Shown piece after piece: positions 41,873-53,995 of a stretch of 64,000 bases of DNA. The translations under genes and the position numbers were made by a program. Positions within the stretch are counted from its first letter, which is position 1; every line of letters starts with the position of its first letter. The notes beneath the pieces were generated by a model. It was not told the DNA's origin. It saw only the letters and a list, made by a program, of their open reading frames with translations, and ran no database searches. The DNA is from an uncultured Paracoccaceae bacterium. Its GTDB lineage: Bacteria; Pseudomonadota; Alphaproteobacteria; Rhodobacterales; Rhodobacteraceae. The stretch covers positions 258,224 through 322,223 of the forward strand of contig CANMWG010000002.1 in assembly GCA_947501555.1 (NCBI GenBank). The letters run 5' to 3'.

Positions 41873-44800
41873 TTATGCTTCGCCGCCTTCAGGAGTATCG
41901 ACCACAAGATTGTCGCTGAATACGCCCGCGTCGGACACGTCGTTGGCCATTTCCATCGGGGCTGCCAAACGTGCGGCCTCTTCGGCCTCTTCGCGGCGTG
42001 CCTCAATGACAACATTATCACGACCTGCAGCAACAGCCCGCATCTGCTGGGTTGCTCCGCCTGTACCCGCTGGGATCAGACGACCCACGATAACGTTCTC
42101 TTTCAGGCCGATCAGCTTGTCGCGCTTACCCTGTACCGAAGCTTCGGTCAGAACACGCGTGGTTTCCTGGAAAGACGCAGCCGAGATGAACGAACGGGTC
42201 TGCAAAGACGCTTTGGTGATACCCAACAAGATAGGCTCGCCTGTCGCAGGGCGATCGCCCCGTTTCAGTGCCTTCGCGTTGGCTTCATCAAACTCGGCCT
42301 TATCGACGTTTTCGCCTTTCAGCAGAACGGTGTCACCACTGTCCTGAATTTCCCATTTCTGGAGCATCTGACGCACGATAACTTCGATATGCTTATCGTT
42401 GATCTTCACACCTTGCAGGCGGTACACGTCCTGAACCTCATCGATCATATAGTCGGCCAAGGCCTCGACACCCATAACCGCAAGAATATCGTGCGGAGCA
42501 GGGTTGCCGTCCATGATGTAGTCGCCCTTTTGGACAAAGTCACCTTCCGCAACCGGGATGTGCTTGCCCTTGGGCACCATGTATTCAACCTTGATGTCCG
42601 CATCATCAGGAGATTCAATCGCAATGCGGCGTTTGTTCTTATAGTCCTTACCAAAGCGCACATAACCATCAATCTCAGCGATGATTGCGTGATCTTTTGG
42701 ACGGCGGGCTTCAAACAATTCGGCCACACGTGGCAGACCACCGGTGATGTCCTTGGTCTTGGCACCTTCACGCGGGATACGCGCAACAACGTCACCTGCC
42801 TTGATTTCTTCGCCGTCTTCAACCGACAGAATCGCGTCAACAGACATGCCATAGGAGACGGGGTTGCCGTCGTCCTTCATGGCAGGCTCGCCATCGGCAC
42901 CAACCACGATGATCTTCGGCGCCAGCTCATTGCCCTTTGGTGCAGCACGCCAGTCAGACACGATGCGCTGGGTCATACCCGTTGCATCATCGGTGTCTTC
43001 ACGGACCGCAATACCGTTGACCAGATCGACGTATTTCGCCGTACCTGATTTTTCAGCAATGATCGGCAGGGTATATGGATCCCATTCAAACATCTTATCG
43101 CCGCGCAGGATATCCTGACCGTCTTTGACAAAGACCTTGGAACCATAACCAACCTTGTGGCTGGCAAGCTCTGTGCCTTCTTTGTCTGTGATCGACAGAA
43201 CCATGTTCCGCCCCATGACAACCATTTCGCCGGCAGCATTTTCCAGCAAGCTGGCGTTATCAAAGCGGATCAGACCGGGCTGTGACGCTTCCTGGAATGA
43301 CTGCTGGCCACCTTGGGCAACGCCACCAATGTGGAATGTCCGCATGGTCAGCTGTGTACCCGGCTCACCAATGGACTGGGCCGCGATGATACCAACGGCC
43401 TCACCAATGTTGACGCGGGTACCACGAGCCAGGTCACGGCCATAGCACATGGCACAAACGCCATCTTCGCTTTCACAGGTCAGCGGCGAACGGATGCGCA
43501 TTTTGGTGATGCCCGAGACATCAATCATGTCTGCTTTACGCTCGTCAATCAGCTCACCCAGCTCAACGATAACCTCGTCAGTGCCTGGCTTAATGACATC
43601 TTCTGCGGCCACACGGCCCAGCACACGCTCAGCCAAGGACGCAACAACCTCACCATCATTCACAGCCGCTTCGGCGGTGATTGATGTCTCGGTGCCGCAG
43701 TCAACCTCACGGACAATGCAATCTTGGGCGACGTCCACCAGACGACGGGTCAGATAGCCTGAGTTCGCCGTCTTCAACGCCGTATCCGACAGACCCTTCC
43801 GAGCACCGTGGGTGGAGTTGAAGTATTCAAGAACGGTCAGACCTTCCTTAAAGTTCGAGATGATCGGCGTCTCGATGATCTCACCATTCGGCTTGGCCAT
43901 CAGGCCGCGCATCCCGCCCAGCTGTTTCATCTGGGTCACCGAACCACGGGCACCAGAGTGGGCCATCATGTAAACCGAGTTCGGCTCACCTTCTGATCCA
44001 TCTTCCATGGTGGGCGTTGTACCAATGGTGGCCATCATGGCGTCAGTGACTTTGTCGTTGGCCTTTGACCATGCATCAACAACTTTGTTGTACTTTTCGC
44101 CCTGTGTAATCAGGCCGTCCATGTACTGCTGTTCAAAGTCCTTCACCTGCTCGCGGGTTTCATCAACCAAACCCCATTTGGTATCTGGAACGACCATGTC
44201 GTCCTTACCAAAGGAAATGCCTGCCTTGAACGCTTCGCGGAAGCCCATGGTCATGATCTGGTCACAGAAGATGACAGATTCTTTCTGACCACAGTAACGA
44301 TAGACTGTATCGATGACCTGCTGCACTTCTTTCTTACGCAGCAACCGGTTGACCAAAGCAAACGGTGCTTTGGCGTTCAACGGCAGCAATGCACCCAGAC
44401 GCAAACGGCCTGGTGTGGTTTCAAAGCGCACGCGCACTTCATTGCCTTCGTCGTCAATCTGCGACATGCGAGCTTCGATCTTGGCGTGCAGGTGCACCTC
44501 GCCCGCAGTCAACGCGTGCTCGACCTCTTCGATGTCCGAGAATTGCAGCCCCTCGCCCTTCATGCCTTCACGCATGATGGTCGTGTAGTAGAGACCCAGG
44601 ATCATATCCTGCGAAGGCACAATGATTGGCGCACCGTTGGACGGTGACAGCACGTTGTTGGTGGACATCATCAAGACGCGGGCTTCCAACTGGGCTTCCA
44701 GTGAAAGCGGGACGTGAACCGCCATTTGGTCACCGTCAAAGTCGGCGTTAAAGGCCGAACAGACCAACGGGTGCAGCTGAATAGCCTTACCTTCGATCAG

Positions 44801-46135
44801 AACAGGTTCAAACGCCTGAATGCCCAAACGGTGCAGCGTCGGCGCACGGTTCAGCATGACAGGGTGTTCGCGGATGACTTCATCCAGAATATCCCAGACC
44901 TCGGGACGTTCCTTTTCGACCAGTTTCTTGGCTTGCTTGACCGTGCTGGAAAGACCCTTCGCTTCAAGGCGCGAATAGATGAACGGCTTGAACAGCTCCA
45001 ACGCCATCTTCTTGGGCAAGCCACATTGGTGCAGCTTCAGTTCCGGACCGGTCACGATGACCGAACGACCTGAGAAGTCGACGCGTTTTCCCAAAAGGTT
45101 CTGACGGAAGCGACCTTGTTTCCCCTTCAGCATATCGCTGAGGGATTTCAAAGGACGCTTGTTCGCACCAGTAATCACGCGACCACGACGGCCGTTATCA
45201 AACAACGCATCGACAGATTCCTGCAGCATCCGCTTTTCGTTGCGGACGATGATGTCAGGCGCGCGCAGTTCAATCAGACGCTTCAGACGGTTGTTCCGGT
45301 TGATGACCCGGCGATAAAGATCGTTCAGATCCGACGTCGCAAAACGACCACCATCCAGTGGCACCAGCGGGCGCAGCTCTGGCGGGATCACAGGGATCAC
45401 GGTCAGAACCATCCACTCTGGTCGGTTGCCAGATTCCAGGAAGCTTTCGACGATCTTCAAACGCTTGATGATCTTCTTAGGCTTCAATTCACCTGTGGCT
45501 TCTTTGAGGTCCGCACGCAACTGCTCGGCCTCGGATTCCAGATCGATCTGGGACAGCATTTCGCGGATCGCCTCTGCACCAATATTGGCCTGGAAAGCGT
45601 CCATGCCGTAAAGGTCTTGTGCGTCGTTGAACTCTTCCTCAGTCATCAACTGGCCGTAAGTTAGGTCAGTCAGGCCGGGTTCGATGACGACGTAGTTTTC
45701 GAAATACAGGATGCGTTCCAGATCACGCAGGGTCATATCCAGCATCAGACCGATACGGGATGGCAGTGACTTCAGGAACCAGATGTGCGCCACAGGGGCG
45801 GCCAATTCGATATGGCCCATCCGTTCGCGACGGACCTTTTGAAGCGTGACTTCCACACCGCATTTCTCGCAGACAACGCCGCGATACTTCATGCGCTTAT
45901 ATTTGCCGCACAGACATTCGTAGTCTTTGATCGGGCCAAAGATACGCGCGCAGAACAAGCCATCACGTTCAGGTTTGAACGTGCGGTAGTTGATGGTCTC
46001 TGGTTTTTTGATCTCACCAAAAGACCACGACAGAATCCGTTCAGGAGAGGCCAAAGAGACCTTGATTTCGTCAAATGTTTTCGCCGGGGTCAGCGGGTTA
46101 AACGGGTTATTTGTCAGTTCCTGGTTCATCTTCAA
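41873..46135 (-). CDS. rpoC: DNA-directed RNA polymerase subunit beta'
   Basis: 1420-aa ORF with [32 protein letters not shown]. Confidence 0.99.
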   Translation of the reverse strand: MKMNQELTNNPFNPLTPAKTFDEIKVSLASPERILSWSFGEIKKPETINYRTFKPERDGLFCARIFGPIKDYECLCGKYKRMKYRGVVCEKCGVEVTLQKVRRERMGHIELAAPVAHIWFLKSLPSRIGLMLDMTLRDLERILYFENYVVIEPGLTDLTYGQLMTEEEFNDAQDLYGMDAFQANIGAEAIREMLSQIDLESEAEQLRADLKEATGELKPKKIIKRLKIVESFLESGNRPEWMVLTVIPVIPPELRPLVPLDGGRFATSDLNDLYRRVINRNNRLKRLIELRAPDIIVRNEKRMLQESVDALFDNGRRGRVITGANKRPLKSLSDMLKGKQGRFRQNLLGKRVDFSGRSVIVTGPELKLHQCGLPKKMALELFKPFIYSRLEAKGLSSTVKQAKKLVEKERPEVWDILDEVIREHPVMLNRAPTLHRLGIQAFEPVLIEGKAIQLHPLVCSAFNADFDGDQMAVHVPLSLEAQLEARVLMMSTNNVLSPSNGAPIIVPSQDMILGLYYTTIMREGMKGEGLQFSDIEEVEHALTAGEVHLHAKIEARMSQIDDEGNEVRVRFETTPGRLRLGALLPLNAKAPFALVNRLLRKKEVQQVIDTVYRYCGQKESVIFCDQIMTMGFREAFKAGISFGKDDMVVPDTKWGLVDETREQVKDFEQQYMDGLITQGEKYNKVVDAWSKANDKVTDAMMATIGTTPTMEDGSEGEPNSVYMMAHSGARGSVTQMKQLGGMRGLMAKPNGEIIETPIISNFKEGLTVLEYFNSTHGARKGLSDTALKTANSGYLTRRLVDVAQDCIVREVDCGTETSITAEAAVNDGEVVASLAERVLGRVAAEDVIKPGTDEVIVELGELIDERKADMIDVSGITKMRIRSPLTCESEDGVCAMCYGRDLARGTRVNIGEAVGIIAAQSIGEPGTQLTMRTFHIGGVAQGGQQSFQEASQPGLIRFDNASLLENAAGEMVVMGRNMVLSITDKEGTELASHKVGYGSKVFVKDGQDILRGDKMFEWDPYTLPIIAEKSGTAKYVDLVNGIAVREDTDDATGMTQRIVSDWRAAPKGNELAPKIIVVGADGEPAMKDDGNPVSYGMSVDAILSVEDGEEIKAGDVVARIPREGAKTKDITGGLPRVAELFEARRPKDHAIIAEIDGYVRFGKDYKNKRRIAIESPDDADIKVEYMVPKGKHIPVAEGDFVQKGDYIMDGNPAPHDILAVMGVEALADYMIDEVQDVYRLQGVKINDKHIEVIVRQMLQKWEIQDSGDTVLLKGENVDKAEFDEANAKALKRGDRPATGEPILLGITKASLQTRSFISAASFQETTRVLTEASVQGKRDKLIGLKENVIVGRLIPAGTGGATQQMRAVAAGRDNVVIEARREEAEEAARLAAPMEMANDVSDAGVFSDNLVVDTPEGGEA

Positions 46136-46169
46136 TTCCTTGAATTGGGGTGCGTGAGAAGGGGAGGAG

Positions 46170-46222
46170 CGAACAAATTTCTAGAAATTTGTTCTGCCCC
46201 AAGAATTTTCTAGAAAATTCTT
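46170..46222. repeat. Tandem pair of palindromes (gaacaaatttctagaaatttgttc + aagaattttctagaaaattctt) at the rpoB 3' end
   Basis: Same architecture and TTTCTAGAAA core as 8200-8250. Confidence 0.9.
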
Positions 46223-49200
46223 ATTCCTCATCCTCCGCATCCAGGAGTTCCATGTTAAGGCCAAGGCCCCGGACTTCTTTCACAAGCACGTTGAACGATT
46301 CAGGCACACCAGCCTCAAAATTGTCCTCGCCTTTGACGATGCTTTCATAGACTTTCGTCCGGCCTGCCACGTCATCCGACTTCACAGTCAGCATTTCCTG
46401 CAGGGTGTAAGCCGCGCCATAAGCTTCCAATGCCCAGACTTCCATTTCCCCGAAACGCTGGCCACCGAATTGGGCTTTACCGCCCAACGGCTGCTGCGTG
46501 ACAAGGCTGTAAGGCCCGGTGGAACGTGCGTGAATCTTGTCATCAACCAAGTGGTGCAGTTTCAGCAGGTATTTCACACCCACGGTCACCTTACGGCTAA
46601 ACTGCTCACCAGTACGGCCATCATACAGAACCGACTGACCAGAGGTGTCAAAACCAGCGCGGGTCAGCGCGTCGTTCACATCAGCCTCTTTGGCGCCATC
46701 AAAGACAGGCGTCGCAATTGGCACACCGCGTGTGACGTTGCCAGCCGCTTCGACCAGCTCGCCTTCGTCCATGCCAGCGATACCTTCGTCATAGACGTTG
46801 TCGCCATAGACGATCTTCATTGCATCGCGCACAGGGGTCAAATCGCCGGAACGACGGTATTCACCCAAGGCATCATCAATCTGGATACCCAGACCACGTG
46901 CGGCCCACCCCATATGGGTCTCAAGGATCTGCCCGACGTTCATACGCGACGGCACACCAAGTGGGTTCAGACAGAAATCAACCGGGGTCCCATCAGCCAA
47001 GAACGGCATATCTTCCATAGGCACAACCTTGGAAATAACACCTTTGTTCCCGTGACGACCAGCCATCTTATCGCCTGGCTGCAGCTTACGCTTCACCGCA
47101 ACAAAGACTTTTACCATCTTCATCACACCCGGTGGCAAATCATCTCCACGGCGGACTTTCTCGACCTTGTCCTCAAAACGCGCATCCATGGCCCGCTTCT
47201 GGATTTCATACTGCTCGTTCAGGGCCTCAACAACTTGCGCGTCGGCTTCATCCTTCAGGGCAATCTGCCACCACATGCCGCGGCTCATGTCTTCCAGAGC
47301 TTCTTCGGTCACTTCCGAATTCGCCTTAAAGCCTTTGGGACCTTTCACAGCGACCTTACCGAGGATCATACCTTTCAGACGGGCATAGATGTTTCGGTCA
47401 AGGATGACCAACTCATCGTCCCGGTCACGGGCCAGACGTTCGACCTCTTCACGCTCAATCTGCAGCGCACGTTCGTCTTTTTCGACACCGTGACGGTTAA
47501 AGACACGGACCTCAACGATCGTGCCAAAGTCACCCGGCGGCAGGCGCAGGGAGGTGTCACGGACATCAGATGCCTTTTCACCAAAGATGGCGCGCAGCAG
47601 CTTTTCTTCCGGGGTCATCGGGCTTTCGCCTTTTGGCGTGATCTTACCGACCAGAATGTCGGCAGGGCCAACTTCAGCACCGATATAGACAATCCCAGCT
47701 TCATCCAGATTACGCAGGGCTTCTTCACCCACGTTTGGAATATCGCGGGTGATTTCCTCTGGCCCAAGCTTTGTATCACGGGCAGCGACTTCGAATTCCT
47801 CAATGTGGATCGATGTAAAGACGTCATCACGGGTGATCCGCTCAGAGATCAGGATACTATCTTCGTAGTTATAGCCATTCCACGGCATAAACGCGACCAC
47901 CACGTTTTTGCCCAACGCGATTTCACCAATATCCGTTGACGGACCATCGGCGATAACCTCGTCTTTCAAAACGATATCACCAACCTTCACCAGCGGACGT
48001 TGGTTGATGCAGGTGTTTTGGTTTGATCGCTGGAATTTACGCATGCGGTAAATATCAACACCTGCATCGCCGAGTTCCAGATCATGGGTCGCACGCACAA
48101 CGATACGCTGGGCATCAACTTGGTCGATGATCCCCTGACGTTTCGCCATGATCGCAGCGCCACTATCGCGGGCAACAACTTCTTCCATGCCGGTACCCAC
48201 CAATGGGGCCTCGGCCTGCAAAAGCGGTACCGCCTGACGCATCATGTTCGAACCCATGAGGGCCCGGTTCGCATCGTCGTTTTCAAGGAACGGGATCAAG
48301 GAGGCCGCAACTGAGACCAGCTGCTTTGGCGACACATCGATCAAGTCCACGTTTTCGCGTGGGGACAATGTGTAGTCGCCATTCTTGCGGGTCGACACCA
48401 GTTCATTCCCGAAGGTGCCATCGTCATTCATCGTCGCGTTGGCCTGCGCCACAGTGTGACGCATTTCTTCGGTGGCGGACATGTAGGACACATCGTCAGT
48501 GACCTTGCCATCCACAACCTTGCGGTAAGGCGTTTCGATAAACCCGTATTTGTTCACCCGGGCAAAGGTGGCCAAGCTGTTGATCAGACCAATGTTTGGA
48601 CCTTCCGGCGTTTCAATCGGACACATGCGACCGTAGTGGGTTGGGTGTACGTCGCGCACCTCAAAGCCAGCACGTTCACGGGTCAAACCACCGGGCCCAA
48701 GCGCTGACAAGCGACGCTTGTGGGTCACTTCGGACAGCGGGTTGGTTTGGTCCATAAACTGGGACAGCTGCGAAGAGCCAAAGAATTCACGCACAGCAGC
48801 CGCGGCAGGTTTCGCGTTGATCAGATCTTGCGGCATCACAGTGTCGATTTCGACACTGGACATCCGCTCTTTGATCGCGCGCTCCATGCGGAGAAGACCA
48901 ACACGGTACTGATTTTCCATCAGCTCGCCAACAGAACGGACGCGACGGTTCCCAAGGTGGTCGATATCATCGATATCACCCTTGCCGTCACGCAGTTCAA
49001 CCAAGGCTTTGATACAGGCGATGATGTCTTCCTTGCGCAGGGTGCGCATGGTGTCTTCCGCATCCAGATCCAGACGCATGTTCATCTTCACACGACCAAC
49101 CGCGGACAGGTCATAACGCTCGCTATCAAAGAACAGCGTGTCAAACAGAGCTGAGGCGCTCTCAACGGTGGGCGGCTCGCCCGGACGCATCACGCGGTAG

Positions 49201-50360
49201 ATATCCATGAGCGCGGTTTCGCGGTTCATGTTCTTATCGGCTGCCATCGTGTTGCGCATGTACGCACCCACAGTGATGTTATCGATATCCAGCACGGGAA
49301 TCGACGTGATACCGGCATCCACCAGATCTTTCAGCGTACCACCAATAACATCGCCCGCTTTGTCCAGCTCTACGGTCAACTCATCACCAGCTTCGACGTA
49401 AATCGCACCGGTTTCTTCGTTGATGATGTCCTCAGAAACAAACTTGCCCAGAATGTTTTCGTAAGGGACCAAAAGATCAGTCACCTCACCGGCATCGATC
49501 AGCTTTTTGACCGAACGTGGGGTGACTTTCTCACCGGCCTTAGCAATCACTTCGCCAGTTTTTGCATCCACCAAATCATGTGCCGGGCGGGTGCCACGCA
49601 CGCGCTCGGGGAAGAACTTGGTCTGCCAAGCGTTGGCTTTCTTATCCAGGTTGTAATCAACGGTGTTGTAATAGGCACTCATAATGCCTTCCTGGTCCAG
49701 GCCCAGCGCATAAAGCAGGGTGGTCACAGGCAACTTACGACGACGGTCAATGCGGCAGAACACCAGGTCCTTGGCGTCAAATTCAAAGTCCAGCCAAGAC
49801 CCACGATATGGGATAATGCGGCAGGCAAACAGCAGTTTGCCCGAAGAATGAGTCTTACCCTTGTCGTGGTCAAAGAAAACGCCCGGCGACCGGTGCATCT
49901 GGGAAACGATCACACGCTCAGTGCCGTTGACAACAAATGTGCCATTTGGGGTCATCAAAGGCATATCGCCCATGAACACGTCTTGTTCTTTGATGTCCTT
50001 GACGGATTTAGCACCCGTATCTTCATCCACATCAAACACGATCAGACGTAGAGTAACCTTCAGCGGCGCGCTGTAGGTCATGTCACGCTGCTGACATTCC
50101 TCAACATCGTATTTGGGCTTTTCCAGCTCATACTTGACGAATTCAAGCACGGCTGTTTCATTGAAATCCTTAATCGGGAATACCGACTGGAAGACACCCT
50201 TGATGCCTTCACCGTCAAGCGGTGCGTCACTGTCGCCAGAGCGCAGGAACAGATCGTAGGATGATTTTTGAACCTCAATAAGGTTCGGCATTTCAAGTAC
50301 TTCGCGGATTTTACCGTAGTACTTACGCAGGCGTTTCTGACCAAGGAACGTTGAAGCCAT
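46221..50360 (-). CDS. rpoB: DNA-directed RNA polymerase subunit beta
   Basis: 1379-aa ORF with [64 protein letters not shown]. Confidence 0.99.
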   Translation of the reverse strand: MASTFLGQKRLRKYYGKIREVLEMPNLIEVQKSSYDLFLRSGDSDAPLDGEGIKGVFQSVFPIKDFNETAVLEFVKYELEKPKYDVEECQQRDMTYSAPLKVTLRLIVFDVDEDTGAKSVKDIKEQDVFMGDMPLMTPNGTFVVNGTERVIVSQMHRSPGVFFDHDKGKTHSSGKLLFACRIIPYRGSWLDFEFDAKDLVFCRIDRRRKLPVTTLLYALGLDQEGIMSAYYNTVDYNLDKKANAWQTKFFPERVRGTRPAHDLVDAKTGEVIAKAGEKVTPRSVKKLIDAGEVTDLLVPYENILGKFVSEDIINEETGAIYVEAGDELTVELDKAGDVIGGTLKDLVDAGITSIPVLDIDNITVGAYMRNTMAADKNMNRETALMDIYRVMRPGEPPTVESASALFDTLFFDSERYDLSAVGRVKMNMRLDLDAEDTMRTLRKEDIIACIKALVELRDGKGDIDDIDHLGNRRVRSVGELMENQYRVGLLRMERAIKERMSSVEIDTVMPQDLINAKPAAAAVREFFGSSQLSQFMDQTNPLSEVTHKRRLSALGPGGLTRERAGFEVRDVHPTHYGRMCPIETPEGPNIGLINSLATFARVNKYGFIETPYRKVVDGKVTDDVSYMSATEEMRHTVAQANATMNDDGTFGNELVSTRKNGDYTLSPRENVDLIDVSPKQLVSVAASLIPFLENDDANRALMGSNMMRQAVPLLQAEAPLVGTGMEEVVARDSGAAIMAKRQGIIDQVDAQRIVVRATHDLELGDAGVDIYRMRKFQRSNQNTCINQRPLVKVGDIVLKDEVIADGPSTDIGEIALGKNVVVAFMPWNGYNYEDSILISERITRDDVFTSIHIEEFEVAARDTKLGPEEITRDIPNVGEEALRNLDEAGIVYIGAEVGPADILVGKITPKGESPMTPEEKLLRAIFGEKASDVRDTSLRLPPGDFGTIVEVRVFNRHGVEKDERALQIEREEVERLARDRDDELVILDRNIYARLKGMILGKVAVKGPKGFKANSEVTEEALEDMSRGMWWQIALKDEADAQVVEALNEQYEIQKRAMDARFEDKVEKVRRGDDLPPGVMKMVKVFVAVKRKLQPGDKMAGRHGNKGVISKVVPMEDMPFLADGTPVDFCLNPLGVPSRMNVGQILETHMGWAARGLGIQIDDALGEYRRSGDLTPVRDAMKIVYGDNVYDEGIAGMDEGELVEAAGNVTRGVPIATPVFDGAKEADVNDALTRAGFDTSGQSVLYDGRTGEQFSRKVTVGVKYLLKLHHLVDDKIHARSTGPYSLVTQQPLGGKAQFGGQRFGEMEVWALEAYGAAYTLQEMLTVKSDDVAGRTKVYESIVKGEDNFEAGVPESFNVLVKEVRGLGLNMELLDAEDEE

Positions 50361-50897
50361 GTTTGCCGGGTCTCCATAATGTCAGAACGCGCGCTTTGGC
50401 CGGGCAACCAAAACACACGTCCGATTGAGGTAGGACCGTTCCAATACCTGAGATGCACCCAAACATCTCTCCCGAAACGATCAACTTACCTGTCAAAACG
50501 CGCAAGCAAAGCGCTTTGAAAGATAAGTTTCAAATGAGCTGAATTTTTCTATGTCCGATTTTTTGCGCGCCTGAACCGCCCAATTAAGAGAGATTCGGTA
50601 AAAGTTCAAGAGGCAGAGCAGAAATCAAGTTGTTTTCCAAATGCTCCCCGCGCAGCTGCGATCCGCATGATCAGACACTCAAAACGACCCAGGTCAACTA
50701 ACATCCGTTTCCACTCACGAATTTTGGCCCAACCCGCAGGGAGAAAACGCACAGCCACTGGCAGGTCCTTCATTTGAAGATCGGCCAACTCAAGGGATTC
50801 AAGGCCGTGTCAGTTTCCTGCGCTACAGACAAGAAACATGCTACGCTATAAACTTACGCCGTCTGCCATCCCGATAGAGCGCCCCATAAAGACAAGC

Positions 50898-51303
50898 CTA
50901 GAAACTGAACGCTACGCGTAGGCCGCCGCTGGCCTGCTGCAGGTCTCCGCCAAGCCCGGCCAACTCGACCGAGGTGTCCAGCTCAATCCCGCTTTCAAGT
51001 TGGGTTGAAAAGCCAAACCCAAGGCGCCCTGTCCATTCATCATCACTCAGCAGCTCAGTAACCAGTGTATTGTCAGATGAATTTTCCAGCCAATCCGCGT
51101 GCAAACCGACAAAGGCCTCACCTAATGCAAAGGACCGGCTCAATTCTGCGCCGATCGAGGCCTTGGTAAAGCTCAACTCTTCGCTCCAGTCCCCTCTAGG
51201 GTTCCAGAGACAGCCTCAACTTCCTCCACGCCGCGAACAAAACCGAATGTCGGTGTAACAACCGTTCCGCCATCAAGCGCGATGTCATATCCACCGGTGA
51301 TCT
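50898..51303 (-). pseudogene. Relic of an autotransporter C-terminal beta-barrel (frameshifted, truncated)
   Basis: ITGGYDIALDGGTVVTPTFGFVRGVEEVEAVSGTLEG / frameshift / WSEELSFTKASIGAELSRSFALGEAFVGLHADWLE...SGGLRVAFSF*; in-frame TAG just upstream. Confidence 0.65.
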
Positions 51304-51482
51304 AAAGACATTAGACGCTTGTGCCTACGTGTGGGAGGCGTCGATTGAGGACCTAAAGTTTGGACCGATTGAGGTCGACCACAGGTCACTTTTGGTGATC
51401 CCCGAAAGCTCCCTCTTTGCGCCTCCGCTGCCTCAAGACTGAACACGGATGGTCACCTCGGAAATCGATTTCGCTCGACCGC

Positions 51483-52601
51483 TTAGGTACGGCTCCAATG
51501 CTCTTGCAACTCTTTGAAAGCTTGCAAAAGCGCATCTTCAGTCGCGACCAAGCTGTACCGTTCAAGGATGAACTGCGATGCGTTCTGCCTCAATATGTCA
51601 TAGGGTGCAGGGTCGTTTTGATATCCGGTCACAACATCCCTGACCGTTTGATAGAAAGTCACCAGGTCATCATCAGGCACCGGAAAGCCAGTCTGGGGTG
51701 TGAAGAATTCGGTGCCACCAACGCCGGTGTACCCAACGACAAGACAGCCCATCGCCATCGCCTCGGCCGGGGGCAGACCGAAACCGTCCTTTTGTGATCC
51801 GGACAGGTAAATAAGGCTGTCCGAAAGGATCTGATCGACCTGATCACTTGGCATGCCATCAATGGGGACGAAATTAAAATCGCGCAGGGCGTCTTGGGTG
51901 CTGAGCAGCTTGATGAGCCCGGCAATCTCTTCACCCCGCCTGCGTGGCATATAGGCAATCTGTTTCTTCTTCTCAGTCCGGAACACGTATCTTGCTGGAT
52001 CAAGTGCCAAAGGAACAACTGCCGGGTCCTGTCCAATCATGACCTTTGTCGCTTCAGCACATTTTTGCGAGGTAGCGATTGCGCCAAGGAACTGATTGGA
52101 CGTCTTAGGATGTTCAGGGGCCATCCGGACAAGGCAATCAAACAACGGCCCAAAACCTTGCACAAGGATGACGTGCTTTCCGACAGGAAATCGAGCCCGG
52201 TCCAGATCAAAGGCGTATTCGGGGATGATAAAGATATCAGAGGGGTCCAACATCGCCAAAGGGTTCGCGCCGGGTGAACGTGGCATAGCTTGTTTTTGAT
52301 CAAAAAGCTTGAGGGCGGATTTGATCCGGCCCTTTAACGGCAGGGATTGCCGGTGCGGAACATAGGCAGTTGGAACATCGTGTGGGATGAAGCTGTAGAC
52401 GTAGTCCGGGGTTTCAAAAATCAGCCGTACATCACGACCATTGCGAAGAAGAACTTCTGCAAATTGGATGATGATGTTAATTCCGCCGGTCGGGCTGTTC
52501 GCTTCTGGTACAACAAAGTTAATCACCGTCCGCCACCCCGCTTTTCTGGCGTTTGCCGAAAAACCTGAGACATCATGCATCAACTGGCGCGTCGAAACCA
52601 C
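51483..52601 (-). CDS. Glycosyltransferase (GT4-like)
   Basis: VVPEANSPTGGINIIIQFAEVLLRNGRDVRLIFE...YLSGSQKDGFGLPPAEAMAMGCLVVGYTGVGGTEFF. Confidence 0.82.
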   Translation of the reverse strand: MVSTRQLMHDVSGFSANARKAGWRTVINFVVPEANSPTGGINIIIQFAEVLLRNGRDVRLIFETPDYVYSFIPHDVPTAYVPHRQSLPLKGRIKSALKLFDQKQAMPRSPGANPLAMLDPSDIFIIPEYAFDLDRARFPVGKHVILVQGFGPLFDCLVRMAPEHPKTSNQFLGAIATSQKCAEATKVMIGQDPAVVPLALDPARYVFRTEKKKQIAYMPRRRGEEIAGLIKLLSTQDALRDFNFVPIDGMPSDQVDQILSDSLIYLSGSQKDGFGLPPAEAMAMGCLVVGYTGVGGTEFFTPQTGFPVPDDDLVTFYQTVRDVVTGYQNDPAPYDILRQNASQFILERYSLVATEDALLQAFKELQEHWSRT

Positions 52602-52649
52602 AGATTTTCAGCCGACGTTAGCTGATTTCGGGTTTTTCGCATAACGCTT

Positions 52650-52684
52650 AAAAATGGACCCGAGCGCATTCACGTTCGGGTCCA
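52650..52684 (-). terminator. Terminator after rplL
   Basis: aaaaatggacccgagcgcattcacgttcgggtcca. Confidence 0.8.
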
Positions 52685-52693
52685 CCTTGGTAC

Positions 52694-53068
52694 TTAGGCC
52701 AGTTCGACTTCGGCGCCAGCTGCTTCCAGCTTGCCCTTGATCTCTTCTGCTTCGTCCTTGGACGCGCCTTCTTTGATTTTGCCGCCAGCTTCGACGAGGT
52801 CTTTGGCTTCTTTCAGGCCAAGACCTGTGATGCCGCGAACTTCTTTGATGACGTTGATTTTGGATGCGCCAGCGTTTTTGAGAACGACGTCAAATTCAGT
52901 CTTCTCAGCGGCAGCATCGCCACCACCGTCAGCAGGGCCAGCCATCATGACTGCGCCGCCAGCTGCGGGCTCAATGCCATACTCGTCTTTGAGGATGGTT
53001 TTCAGTTCTTGTGCTTCGAGAAGGGTCAGACCAACGATCTCTTCAGCAAGTTTCTTCAGATCAGCCAT
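52694..53068 (-). CDS. rplL: 50S ribosomal protein L7/L12
   Basis: [40 protein letters not shown]. Confidence 0.98.
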   Translation of the reverse strand: MADLKKLAEEIVGLTLLEAQELKTILKDEYGIEPAAGGAVMMAGPADGGGDAAAEKTEFDVVLKNAGASKINVIKEVRGITGLGLKEAKDLVEAGGKIKEGASKDEAEEIKGKLEAAGAEVELA

Positions 53069-53138
53069 TTGCTTTTTCCGTTTCTAAATAGTGTGTTCCA
53101 ACGTGAGGGATGCATCCCCCAAGTCATTCCAAGATGCT

Positions 53139-53651
53139 TTATGCAGCTTTCTCTTCGATGGTTGAGAGAATGCTTGCGATGTTCGAAGCAGGCGCGCCAA
53201 TGGCCCCGGCGATGTTGCTTGCAGGTGCACCGATGCAGCCAACGATAGAAGCAATAAGCTCCTCGCGGGACGGCATCGCGGCAACGGCTTTCACACCAGC
53301 GACGTCCAGTGCTGTATCACCCATTGCACCACCCAGGATCACGAGCTTTTCGTTCTCCTTGGCGTAGTTATCCACGACCTTCGCAGCTGCGACAGGGTCT
53401 TCGGAATAGGCGAGCACGGTCATGCCTTCGAGGTATTCAGCAATGCTTGCGCATGGCTTTCCCTCAAGGGCAATCTTGGCGAGCTTGTTCTTGGCAACGC
53501 GTACGGAACCGCCCGCTTCACGCATGTGCGCGCGCAGGTCCTGCATTTCAGCAACTGTCATGCCTTCGTAGTGGGCAACCACAACGACGCCAGAGCTTTC
53601 AAAGATCTGGCCGAGGTCATCAACCAGCTGTTCTTTTTGTGCTCTATCCAC
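53139..53651 (-). CDS. rplJ: 50S ribosomal protein L10
   Basis: [62 protein letters not shown]. Confidence 0.97.
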   Translation of the reverse strand: MDRAQKEQLVDDLGQIFESSGVVVVAHYEGMTVAEMQDLRAHMREAGGSVRVAKNKLAKIALEGKPCASIAEYLEGMTVLAYSEDPVAAAKVVDNYAKENEKLVILGGAMGDTALDVAGVKAVAAMPSREELIASIVGCIGAPASNIAGAIGAPASNIASILSTIEEKAA

Positions 53652-53995
53652 AGTTTCACTCCAAGTTTGGGAATTTCTTCCCGGCTCAATTTTGCCAGAG
53701 CGCGAACGCGCTGACAGTCGATGTCCACATATACGGGGGTTGAGCCAGCTTGGGCTGAGGAGAGCCTCAGATCATTCCGGTCTATCCCGTCTCAGGCAGG
53801 AATTATCGATGCTGCGCATCAACCCACCGTCTCGGACGAATTGGACCGCAAAGAATCACGGTTCCGTCGGAGGTATTACTGCCATTGGTATCGAAAGCCA
53901 AGTCCTCAAATACATAGCTCGCCTTATCTGCGCCAAGTGCTGCGCTACAGCCCATGCTAACTACTTCTTCAGTGGTCTTGGTCTAAGACGGATCA

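Noticed and set aside
41837-43048. 403-aa plus-strand ORF antisense to rpoC
   Set aside because: Same reason; no motif and complete overlap with a certain gene.
46470-47939. 489-aa plus-strand ORF antisense to rpoB
   Set aside because: Lies entirely inside rpoB; composition reflects the reverse complement of biased codons and shows no domain motif.
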